From: Spirochaetaceae bacterium
GTDB taxonomy: Bacteria; Spirochaetota; Spirochaetia; Treponematales; Rectinemataceae
Reading direction: 5' to 3'
DNA length: 7,007 bases
NCBI GenBank assembly: GCA_016794765.1
Contig: JAEUJG010000574.1
Location: forward strand, 1 to 7,007
Shown here: piece by piece, positions 1 through 6,088 of the stretch
How the letters are laid out: each line of letters opens with the position of its first letter
Position numbering within the stretch: position 1 is the first letter of the stretch
Program-made: the position numbers and the translations under genes
Notes under the pieces: generated by a model
What the model saw: only the letters and a program-made list of their open reading frames with translations
The model's database searches: none
What the model was told of the DNA's origin: nothing

Positions 1-101
1 AGGAAAAGGAGCGCTAGAGCCTTGGGGCGCAAGACGAGTCTTGCGCGAGAACGAGGAAAAGGAGCGCTAGGGCCTTGGGGCGCAAGACGAGTCTTGCGCG
101 A
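1..101. repeat. Two tandem copies of a 48-bp hairpin-bearing repeat (53-bp period)
   Basis: Bases 1-48 and 54-101 are the same 48-bp sequence with one difference (A at 18, G at 71), separated by 5 bp. Each copy holds an inverted repeat with 9-bp arms GCGCAAGAC and GTCTTGCGC around a 2-nt spacer (27-46 and 80-99). Each copy also has the string GAAAAGGAGCGCTAG, which ends in a TAG: at 15-17 in plus frame 3 and at 68-70 in plus frame 2. Because 53 is not a multiple of three, the copies lie in different frames. One reading is that the 3' end of a plus-strand gene, with its stop and the downstream hairpin, was duplicated in tandem. The first copy begins at the window edge, so more copies could lie to the left. 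Confidence 0.9.
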
Positions 102-110
102 TGAGCGAAG

Positions 111-150
111 CCGGACGAAGCGGGCTCGGTGCCTTTCGTCCGGTTTTTTT
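111..150 (+). terminator. Rho-independent terminator, plus strand
   Basis: A perfect 9-bp stem, CCGGACGAA (111-119) with TTCGTCCGG (135-143), closes a 15-nt loop and is followed at once by seven T residues (144-150). This is a textbook intrinsic terminator for transcription running left to right. There is no A-run on the left side, so it should not work well for the minus-strand genes. It implies a plus-strand gene that ends just before or inside the repeats at 1-101 and lies mostly outside the window. Confidence 0.9.
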
Positions 151-244
151 GTCGGGTGAAATTTTCCGACTTCGCGGTAAGGCCTTGCGGTCCGCGCCCA
201 AGCGGCCGGCGGCAACAGGAAGGAGCCGGCGGTAGCGGTCGCCG
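151..244. other. Convergent intergenic stretch with small palindromes
   Basis: No convincing gene is visible. The stretch holds a 5-bp hairpin GTCGG/CCGAC (151-155 with 166-170), two copies of GCCGGCGG (205-212 and 225-232), and a 7-bp hairpin GTAGCGG/CCGCTAC with a 3-nt loop (232-248). That last hairpin overlaps the stop of the minus-strand frame ending at 245. None is followed by a T-run in the minus direction, so a canonical terminator for the minus-strand operon is not evident. Confidence 0.5.
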
Positions 245-448
245 CTACAGCTCCTTGGGCTTCAAGTAGTAGTCGTCTTCGGATACGGGAAAAGCCACTA
301 TCTCGTCCATCGGTTTCCTGAAGCTGAAATACCGGCACGACGCAAGACCGATCTTCATCATGTTGGTTTCGAACCAGGCCCTCGGGAAGTGCAGTCCGTC
401 CAGATCCGGGTTCCCGCTCCCCGGGCGATCCTGGAGCCGGAGTCCACG
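245..448 (-). CDS. Short unrecognised open frame or gene remnant
   Basis: This minus-strand frame runs from just after a TGA at 451-449 to a TAG at 247-245. The only ATG starts are the tandem pair at 361 and 358, giving a 38-residue product that begins MMKIGLASCRYF and ends DDYYLKPKEL. Neither ATG has a good Shine-Dalgarno sequence. The residues upstream of them (ending LHFPRAWFETN) look as protein-like as those downstream. Hand counts over the 38 codons give about 76% GC at position 3, 45% at position 1 and 32% at position 2, the order expected of real coding sequence in a high-GC genome. The composition (K, I, Y, F, D, E) is also unlike the Ala/Arg/Pro-rich shadow frames. I do not recognise the family. 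It may be a true small protein, the C-terminus of a gene cut by a frameshift near 450, or a decaying remnant. It lies downstream of the DUF115 gene on the same strand. Confidence 0.4.
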   Translation of the reverse strand, partial: RGLRLQDRPGSGNPDLDGLHFPRAWFETNMMKIGLASCRYFSFRKPMDEIVAFPVSEDDYYLKPKEL

Positions 449-545
449 TCAAAAGTGGTGGTTGGAGCGTTTGGGCGCTTCCTCGGAAACGCTCCGGACG
501 AGGAGAAACCGCCTCCCGCGGCTGCCGGCGGTCGTCTCGCGCGGA
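449..545. other. Spacer with no supported feature
   Basis: This stretch separates the DUF115 stop codon from the short open frame at 448-245. I see no promoter, RNA motif or ribosome binding site in it. Open frames crossing it are Arg/Pro/Ser-rich and look like non-coding shadows. Confidence 0.4.
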
Positions 546-2177
546 TCAGCGGCCGGAGAAGATGTCGCCCAACTTCCAACGCCAGTATTCGGCCTCCACG
601 AGAAGCCTGTTGAGGAGGTCCTGCGGCATCGTCCGCAGGCGCTGGGCGTCGGGGAAGGGCCAGAGGAGATAGTCGGATCCGGCAACGAGCTCGAGGAAGG
701 CTGGTCCGTCCAGGGACTCGCGACCCTTGAGCGCGGCCACGAGGCGGGAAAGGCGACGGCTCTCCCCGGCGATGAAGGCCGCGCCGGCCGCCGCCGCGTC
801 GGCGCCCGCCGAGCACGCGGCCTCCGTACCCTTGGCGCCCTCCGGGCCGCGGGGCGCCGGGAACGGGGCGCGCGCCGCGTCGAGGAGGGCGGCGGCCTCG
901 GCATGGGAGGCCGCGCGGCCGCCGATCGGGAGTCCGCGGCCGCGAAGGTCGAGGAGGAGGGGGCCAGGCGCGGCGGCCTCTTCGGCGAGAAGGGCGGCAT
1001 AGGACGAGAGGACGGGATCCGTGAGCAGGGCGGAGCCCGGCGCGGTTGGCCTGACTCCCACCTTGAAGGCGGCGCCGAGCTGGCCGGGGAAGCGGCACAG
1101 GCGCGTCAGGCGGCGTTCCTCCGCCAGGAGGGCGGGCGCGCCGCGCGCATGGGTCTTGCCGCGCTCGTAGGCGAAGTCGAGTCCCGCGGCCAGGACGGGG
1201 CCGGGGCCGAGGAGGCGCGCCGCGTGGACCGCGTGGACGCCGACCGATCCGAGCGGCGGAACGCCGAGGAGGGGAAGCCCGAGGGCGCGGAGGCGCGACA
1301 TGAAGCCGCCGGGCGCGATCCGCACGAGAGTCAGGTGCTTCGGCCCCGAGAGGGCGCGGAAGGTCGCGGGATGGGAGGATAGGTCCGCCAGAAGCGGGAA
1401 GGGGCGGCCGCCGGCGGACGTGAAGTCGGCGAGGTTGTGGGCCTGTCCCTCAAGGCAGACGACGAGGTCGGGTTCGAGCCCAGCGGCGAGGAGGGAGGGC
1501 AGGGCCGTGTCGCAGGCGACGAGGGCGAGGTCCCCGCGGCGTTCGGCGAGAAAGGGGATCGCCGCTTCGAGCGAGGGCCCCGCGCCGCAGACGAAGACCG
1601 GTTTTTCGACACGCGGGAGCGGAACCGGCGCGATTTCGCCGAGGGCGGCGAGGTTCTTGAAGATGTTGCGGGCCCAAAGCCTTCCCATCGACATGAGGGT
1701 GGCGCGATTCCTCCACGAGGCCGCCAATTCGGCCTGGAGGAGGGCGGCGGCCCGGCGATAGGCTTCCGCGTGGAAGGCCTCGCCGCCGGAGAGCCGCAGG
1801 GAAAGACAACGCCTGAAGGAGCCGAGCTCCGCGGCGCGGGCGAGGAGCTCTTCGGGGGCGGCGCTTTGGACAAAGGCCAAGCGGGGATCTTCGAGGAGCC
1901 CCGGCGGCGCCTCGCGGAGGGACAGGGCCGCCAAGTCGGGATCGAGCTCGACGCAGAGCAGGGCGCTTCCCGGCTCGAGGCGGGCCAAGAGCTCGGGCAC
2001 CCCGTACCACAGCGCCGGGGAGGCGACGAGGTAGAGGCGGTCGGGACCGAGTTCGGCCGCGGCCGCGGTCCGCGCCGGAATGAGAGCGGGGCCGCGCTCC
2101 GAATAAAGGAGGCGGCCCCGGCAGCGGACGTTGAGGGCCCCGCCCGTTTCCAGGATCTCGGGGCCGACTCCATCCAT
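546..2177 (-). CDS. DUF115 / MptE-like Rossmann-fold protein (Maf-related)
   Basis: The product has 543 residues and no signal peptide or membrane span, so it is probably cytoplasmic. The DUF115 core is clear. It has the glycine-rich GAGPSLE at 198-204, an ACDTALPSLLAAGLEPD block at 221-237 that continues into a hydrophobic strand, and SVGVHAVHAARLLG at 311-324. It closes with GLDFAYERGKTHARG at 332-346, matching the family's typical G-x-D-x-A-Y...GKTHA motif. DUF115 includes archaeal 6-hydroxymethyl-dihydropterin diphosphokinase (MptE) and the bacterial Maf proteins that glycosylate flagellins. Which chemistry applies here cannot be told from sequence, although a Maf-like sugar transfer role is the likelier bacterial guess. 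Residues 1-190 and the C-terminal 100 are less conserved, and 436-470 is a low-complexity Ala/Gly/Pro linker. The ATG lies 5 nt after the stop of the foldase gene. No Shine-Dalgarno is obvious, so translation is probably coupled to that gene. Confidence 0.85.
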   Translation of the reverse strand: MDGVGPEILETGGALNVRCRGRLLYSERGPALIPARTAAAAELGPDRLYLVASPALWYGVPELLARLEPGSALLCVELDPDLAALSLREAPPGLLEDPRLAFVQSAAPEELLARAAELGSFRRCLSLRLSGGEAFHAEAYRRAAALLQAELAASWRNRATLMSMGRLWARNIFKNLAALGEIAPVPLPRVEKPVFVCGAGPSLEAAIPFLAERRGDLALVACDTALPSLLAAGLEPDLVVCLEGQAHNLADFTSAGGRPFPLLADLSSHPATFRALSGPKHLTLVRIAPGGFMSRLRALGLPLLGVPPLGSVGVHAVHAARLLGPGPVLAAGLDFAYERGKTHARGAPALLAEERRLTRLCRFPGQLGAAFKVGVRPTAPGSALLTDPVLSSYAALLAEEAAAPGPLLLDLRGRGLPIGGRAASHAEAAALLDAARAPFPAPRGPEGAKGTEAACSAGADAAAAGAAFIAGESRRLSRLVAALKGRESLDGPAFLELVAGSDYLLWPFPDAQRLRTMPQDLLNRLLVEAEYWRWKLGDIFSGR

Positions 2178-2182
2178 GGGCG

Positions 2183-3742
2183 TCAGGACTGCTTGGGGCT
2201 GAAGTACTTGAAGAAGACGTTCATGAAATTGTCCTTGAGCTTGGGGCTCTTCAGGAAAATCTCGCGAACCTCGCCGTCGAGCTTCTGCTGGTAGAAGTAG
2301 GGGTAATAGAGGGAGATGCCGGAGAGATCCTCGTCGAGGGCGGCGCCGGCTTCCTTGACCTTGAGCACGATGACGTTGTCGCCGAGGACGAGGGGTTCGG
2401 ACACGGCGCCGGGTGCGAGGCCGAAGGCGGCCGCGAGGAACTTCTCGCTGGAGGAGGCGCCGGAAAGCTCGGGCGCGGCGTCGACGTTGACGGTCTTGAA
2501 GAGGGGCACGGTCTGGCCGTAGATGTTGAAAGCCAGGTCGCCGTAGTTGAGGGGGAAGGGCCCGGCGGACTTGGCCTCGACGCCGGCGGCCTTGGCGGCC
2601 TTGGCGAAGTCGGCGGCGGCGCCGGCGGCGAAGTTCTTGGCCTTGGCGGCGACCCAGTCCTCGACGCGGCCGCGCTCGAAGCGGAGCACGTAGTCCTTGG
2701 CGTCCTTGAGGAAGGCGGCCGCGGCCGTGTCGGCCGGGCTCGCGTCCTCGTCCGCGCGGAAGAAGACGTAGGAGCCGGAGATCGTCTTGAACACCGGGGA
2801 GAGCTCGCCCTTCTTGAGGGCGGCGACTTTTTCGGCGTCATCCTTCTTCTCAAGCTCGCCGGCGAGTTCGTGGAAGTAGCGGGCGCCGGAGGCTCCGCCC
2901 TTCTCGGCGTAGGAGTCCTTGGACTGGGCCTTGGCCGCGTCCTCGAAGCTGCTCGCCTTGGACTCGACCTGCTTGCGGATCTTGAGCGCGTCGTTCTCGC
3001 TCGAGGGGACCGTGATCCGGGAGAGGGTGAGGCGGCGGAAGAGGGCGGCGTTCTGGGCGGCCCAGGCGGCGACCTCGGTCTCGGGATAGTCGCTCAAGGG
3101 GAAGGCGGCGAACTCGATCTTCCTCGTCTCCTTGGCCATTTCCTTGACGAAGGCGATTTCCTTCTGGCTCGGATTGAGGCCGTAGACGCTGGAGAGGTAC
3201 TGGTCGGCGAGGAGGTCGTCCCGGAGGGTGTCGCGGATGGCGAGCTTCTCGGCCATCGTGGCCTCGCGGAAACGGCGGGCGGAGAACTTGCCGTCCTCCT
3301 GGAAGGCCGGGTTTTCGGCCATGCGCTTGTCGAGGAGCTTCTCGGTGACGTGGCCGCCGGCGCTCTTCACGGCGTCGAGGACGCCGAAGCGGAAGACCGT
3401 CCGCTCGAAGGCCTGGCGCCAGACCTGATAGGCGAAGAACTGGAAATTCTGCTCGGAGAGCCCCTGCTGGCGCAGGGCGTCGTTGACCGTCTGCACCTGG
3501 CGGGAAAGGTAATTACCCTGGGTGTAGGTGATGTTCTTGCCCGCGTAGCTGCCGAAGGAGAGATCCCCGCCGGAGGCCATGCCTCCGCCGACGGAGGGGA
3601 CGAATACGAAGGCGATGATGACGATGACGAGAAGCAGAACGGTTCCCGCGTAGATGAACGGGTTCTTGATGCCGCGCTTGGGGGCGTCGGCGGCCTTCTT
3701 GGTCGCCTTGTCGGCGGGCGAGTTCGGTGTCTGGGATGCCAT
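2183..3742 (-). CDS. Membrane-anchored SurA/PpiD-like peptidyl-prolyl isomerase family protein
   Basis: The product has 519 residues with a single-pass membrane topology. Residues 1-27 are Lys-rich and cytoplasmic, a hydrophobic helix runs about 29-50, and the rest should lie outside the inner membrane. Residues 65-200 form a SurA-N-type chaperone region. About 238-330 matches the parvulin rotamase pattern, with SFEDAAKAQSKDSYAEKGG followed by a GELSPVF turn. The usual parvulin histidines are absent: HIL is replaced by RIT near 242-244, and the terminal GYHII-like strand reads GSYVFF at 323-328. This suggests a chaperone with little or no isomerase activity, as is known for E. coli PpiD. The start is the ATG at 3742, which has GGAAGG (3748-3753) 5 nt upstream. 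The frame stays open to 3889, but that extension covers the promoter and leader. The gene is the first of a two-gene unit with the DUF115 gene. It probably handles exported or outer-membrane proteins. Confidence 0.85.
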   Translation of the reverse strand: MASQTPNSPADKATKKAADAPKRGIKNPFIYAGTVLLLVIVIIAFVFVPSVGGGMASGGDLSFGSYAGKNITYTQGNYLSRQVQTVNDALRQQGLSEQNFQFFAYQVWRQAFERTVFRFGVLDAVKSAGGHVTEKLLDKRMAENPAFQEDGKFSARRFREATMAEKLAIRDTLRDDLLADQYLSSVYGLNPSQKEIAFVKEMAKETRKIEFAAFPLSDYPETEVAAWAAQNAALFRRLTLSRITVPSSENDALKIRKQVESKASSFEDAAKAQSKDSYAEKGGASGARYFHELAGELEKKDDAEKVAALKKGELSPVFKTISGSYVFFRADEDASPADTAAAAFLKDAKDYVLRFERGRVEDWVAAKAKNFAAGAAADFAKAAKAAGVEAKSAGPFPLNYGDLAFNIYGQTVPLFKTVNVDAAPELSGASSSEKFLAAAFGLAPGAVSEPLVLGDNVIVLKVKEAGAALDEDLSGISLYYPYFYQQKLDGEVREIFLKSPKLKDNFMNVFFKYFSPKQS

Positions 3743-3747
3743 GGCTT

Positions 3748-3753
3748 CCTTCC
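3748..3753 (-). promoter_or_regulatory. Ribosome binding site that sets the foldase start
   Basis: On the minus strand GGAAGG lies 5 nt before the ATG at 3742. It decides between this start and the longer open frame reaching 3889. It also places the transmembrane helix about 29 residues from the N-terminus, which is right for a PpiD-type anchor. Confidence 0.8.
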
Positions 3754-3779
3754 GTTTCGGGACTATGAGGCCTGTCGCT

Positions 3780-3880
3780 GGAGTGGGTGCTCGCCTGGCC
3801 GGGCTTAAAAGCCCGAAGGCAGGCGCGCAACCGAGGGAGCGTCGTCCCAAGCCGTAGCGCGGCCCTCCGGTTAAGGCACC
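3780..3880 (-). ncRNA. Structured 5' leader or small RNA candidate (three-way junction)
   Basis: The minus-strand RNA can fold as two hairpin arms closed by GGTGC (3880-3876) with GCACC (3790-3786). Arm 1 pairs the stretch at 3872-3863 with 3837-3829 (AACCG/CGGTT plus AGGG/CCCT, one bulged base). It encloses a small hairpin GCCG/CGGC at 3863-3851. Arm 2 pairs CGCCTG with CAGGCG (3825-3820 with 3797-3792) and is capped by CGGGCTT/AAGCCCG (3815-3800). The predicted transcription start falls at about 3878-3880, exactly where the closing stem begins. I could not match it to a known riboswitch or RNA family. It could be a cis-regulatory leader of the foldase gene or a processed small RNA. Confidence 0.4.
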
Positions 3881-3884
3881 GGGA

Positions 3885-3914
3885 ACCATAGCACGTGCCT
3901 TTGAGCGCTGTCAA
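3885..3914 (-). promoter_or_regulatory. Sigma70-type promoter with extended -10
   Basis: On the minus strand a perfect -35 TTGACA (3914-3909) is followed by an 18-nt spacer and the -10 TATGGT (3890-3885). A TG sits one base upstream of the -10, forming an extended -10 element. The -35 overlaps the TGA stop (3913-3911) of the GGDEF gene. Transcription would start near 3878-3880 and run through the structured leader into the foldase and DUF115 genes. This is assessed by eye from the consensus. Confidence 0.7.
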
Positions 3915-6088
3915 CTTCGGCCTTCGGCCGAGTAGAAGGCGAATCCGTTCTTCTTTTCGCGCTTGACGCTGTACATCGCCGCGTCGGCGTGGTTCATGAG
4001 CTCTTCGATGCTGGTGCCGTCCTCCGGATAGACGGCGACGCCCATCGACAGGCCAAGGCGGCATTCGAAGCCCTCAAGCTTGAGCGGGCGCCGACATTCC
4101 TCGATGATTTTTTTCGCGGCCAGCTCGAGCGCCTTGCGGTCCGCGACGTTCGTCAGCACGGCTATAAATTCGTCGCCCCCCACCCGGGCCAAGGTATCGG
4201 AGGCCCGGAGCAGGCCCCGGAGGCGCTCCGCCATGGCCACGAGGGTGCGGTCCCCGGCGAAATGGCCGTGTTGGTCGTTGATGGGCTTGAAATCGTCCAA
4301 GTCGATAAAGAAGACGCCGACGAGGCTTTTGGCCCGCGCCGCGAAATCGAAGGATTTCTGGAGGAGCTCGAAGAGGAGGCGGCGGTTGGGCAGGCCGGTG
4401 AGGCTGTCGTGGTTGGCCAGATGGCTGATCTTGAGGGCCGCCTTCTCGAGCTCGGTCTTTTCGCCGATGATCGCGCGGTTTAGCTCCTCCAGATGGTCGT
4501 GGATGAGGGAGTTCTCCACCGCTATGGCGATATAGGGGCAGAGGGCCTCGAGCAGGATCCGGTCGGGTTCGGAATAGGCGTTCTTTTCGTAGCTCTGGAC
4601 CGTGAGGACGCCGATGACCCTTTCGGCGATCGTAAGGGGCGCGAAGACCAGCGAAGCCGCCGGGATTCCGTGGGTGATGCGGCTGCCCTTCAGGTATCGC
4701 CGCCACTCCGCCTCGGCGTCGCGGAGGAAGAGGGTCTTCCGGTTCTTGATCGCCCAGGCGGCGTAGCTCCGCTCGTAGTCGAGCCGCTGCAAGGGCCGAT
4801 GAAGCCGCTGGCCCTTCTCCATGAAACAGCGCCATTCGATGCTGTTCTCCGACTCGTCGTGCACGGCGATGCCGAACACGGTCACGTCGATGTGGCGCTC
4901 CAGGCTTTCGTAGACGGTGGAGACGACCGTGTCGAGGTCCAGGCTCGAGGTGATGCGGCGTCCGAGCTCGGAGATGGAGATGATCTGGCGGTTCGCCTCC
5001 TCGAGTTCGTCGGTCTTCTGCTTGAGCTCGATGTTCCTGAGGCGGTAGATCTCCGATTCCTGGCGGCTTTTTTCGACTTCGTACTGGACGGTGATGTTCT
5101 TGATCTTGCGGCTCGTGTCCTCGCCGATGACCTCGCGTTCGTAACGGGAGAAGCGCCGGTAGTAGTCCAGGGCCGCGCGGAAATCCCCGAGGGCCTCGTG
5201 GGCTTCGGAGAGGCGCTCGTAGGCCACGTTGATGAGGGCCTTGGCACCGATGGCCTCGGCGCCGGCCAGCGCCTCGGCGAAGCGCTCGAGGCCGCGTTCG
5301 GGCTGGCCCCTCCGGCATTGCAGGGAGCCGAGCTCCAGGAGGACCTCGATGCCCTGCTTCGCGTTCTTGAGCTCCCCGTTGAGGGCCAGGGCCTTGAGGA
5401 AATAGTCCTCCGCGGTCTCGAGGCGCTCCGACGACTTGGCTATCCTGCCGAGGGCCAGGAGGCATTGGGCCTCGATGAGCCGGTCCTCTCCCTCGAGGGC
5501 GATGACCAGCGCCTTCTCGGTGAATTCGTGCGCGAGGGGCCAGTTCTCCATGCGGTGGAAGGTCGTGCCGATGTTGAGGAGGACGTTGGCGACGAGCTCC
5601 TCCTCGCGGTCGTCGGGCGCGGTCTCGTAGGCGCGGAGGAAGTAGTCCAAGGCTTCCTTGTGCTCGCCGAGCTCGAGGCATATCTCGCCGATGTTGTTGA
5701 GCGTGACGGACTCGCGCCGACGGTTCTTGGTGCGGTGCGCCGCCTCCAGGCTCCGCGTGTAGTAGTCCATCGCGCGGTCGTAGCGGCCGAGCTCATGGTA
5801 GGCGACGCCGAGGGCGTTGAGCGCCTTCATCGCGCCGAGGTCGTCGCCCGCGGCCTGGAAGCCGTCGAGGGCCTTCTGGAAGGAAGCTATCGCCGGTCCG
5901 GGCCGGGTGAGGAAGTTTTCGCACCAGCCCACGTTGAGGTGCGCGGCGGCCAGGCCGGCTCCGTAGCCCGCTTCCTCAGCTAGGACGAGGGCCCGTTCGG
6001 CTATCGCCAAGGCGCCTTCCGGGTCGGCGAGCATCCTGTCCCAAGCCTCGGCGTTCTGGGCATCGACGCGCGTGAATCCGTCGCTCAT
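3911..6088 (-). CDS. TPR-GAF-GGDEF diguanylate cyclase
   Basis: The product has 725 residues and is soluble, with no signal or membrane helix. Residues 20-315 hold about seven TPR-like repeats (for example ALNALGVAYHELGRYDRAMDYY at 89-110 without its first residues, and ALDYFLRAYE). A coiled-coil linker runs about 335-370 and a GAF sensor domain about 380-530. A second short helix leads to the GGDEF domain from about 558. The cyclase signature is intact: DSLTGLPNR (561-569), FFIDLDDFKPIND (593-605), and GGDEF at 637-641 within RVGGDEF. An inhibitory I-site RxxD (RASD, 628-631) sits at the canonical 5-residue spacing. It should therefore make c-di-GMP from two GTP and be feedback-inhibited by its product. 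TPR and GAF presumably supply protein-binding and small-ligand or redox input, with the ligand unknown. Its ATG overlaps the bpt stop as ATGA, implying translational coupling. No EAL or HD-GYP domain is fused. Confidence 0.93.
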   Translation of the reverse strand: MSDGFTRVDAQNAEAWDRMLADPEGALAIAERALVLAEEAGYGAGLAAAHLNVGWCENFLTRPGPAIASFQKALDGFQAAGDDLGAMKALNALGVAYHELGRYDRAMDYYTRSLEAAHRTKNRRRESVTLNNIGEICLELGEHKEALDYFLRAYETAPDDREEELVANVLLNIGTTFHRMENWPLAHEFTEKALVIALEGEDRLIEAQCLLALGRIAKSSERLETAEDYFLKALALNGELKNAKQGIEVLLELGSLQCRRGQPERGLERFAEALAGAEAIGAKALINVAYERLSEAHEALGDFRAALDYYRRFSRYEREVIGEDTSRKIKNITVQYEVEKSRQESEIYRLRNIELKQKTDELEEANRQIISISELGRRITSSLDLDTVVSTVYESLERHIDVTVFGIAVHDESENSIEWRCFMEKGQRLHRPLQRLDYERSYAAWAIKNRKTLFLRDAEAEWRRYLKGSRITHGIPAASLVFAPLTIAERVIGVLTVQSYEKNAYSEPDRILLEALCPYIAIAVENSLIHDHLEELNRAIIGEKTELEKAALKISHLANHDSLTGLPNRRLLFELLQKSFDFAARAKSLVGVFFIDLDDFKPINDQHGHFAGDRTLVAMAERLRGLLRASDTLARVGGDEFIAVLTNVADRKALELAAKKIIEECRRPLKLEGFECRLGLSMGVAVYPEDGTSIEELMNHADAAMYSVKREKKNGFAFYSAEGRS

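Noticed and set aside
1..101. CRISPR array
   Set aside because: Only two repeats with a 5-bp gap, no spacers of CRISPR length and no cas genes.
361..420. tRNA gene suggested by GGTTCGAAACC
   Set aside because: The T-loop-like string lacks a 5-bp T stem, and no D-arm, anticodon arm or acceptor stem can be built on either strand.
1437..2294. Plus-strand open frame of 285 codons opposite the DUF115 gene
   Set aside because: It is Gly/Glu/Arg-rich antisense to a clearly recognisable DUF115 core and crosses the 5-nt junction of two minus-strand genes without any ribosome binding site.
3740..3760. Signal recognition particle RNA (GGAAGGAAGC string)
   Set aside because: The string resembles the SRP tetraloop strand, but the 5' strand of the hairpin is absent and it is fully explained as a ribosome binding site before an ATG.
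2870..3808. Plus-strand open frame of 312 codons opposite the foldase gene
   Set aside because: Its Gly/Leu/Glu-rich translation mirrors Ala/Lys-rich codons of the real gene, and it runs on through the promoter-leader region.
3743..3889. 49-residue N-terminal extension of the foldase
   Set aside because: The open frame covers a structured leader and lies just after the -10 element, while the ATG at 3742 has a good ribosome binding site. The extension would put the membrane anchor far from the N-terminus.
3780..3890. Cobalamin riboswitch or 6S RNA
   Set aside because: CCGGTG...AACCGG followed by CCGCGCTACGG loosely recalls part of a B12 riboswitch, but the B12 box and the later conserved segments are missing and the downstream gene is not B12-related. 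A long 6S closing stem with central bubble could not be drawn convincingly.
4493..5983. Long plus-strand open frame of 496 codons opposite the cyclase gene
   Set aside because: It is a high-GC antisense shadow. The minus strand carries unambiguous TPR, GAF and GGDEF motifs across the whole interval, and the plus translation is a Val/Glu/Leu-rich low-complexity product with no recognisable motif.
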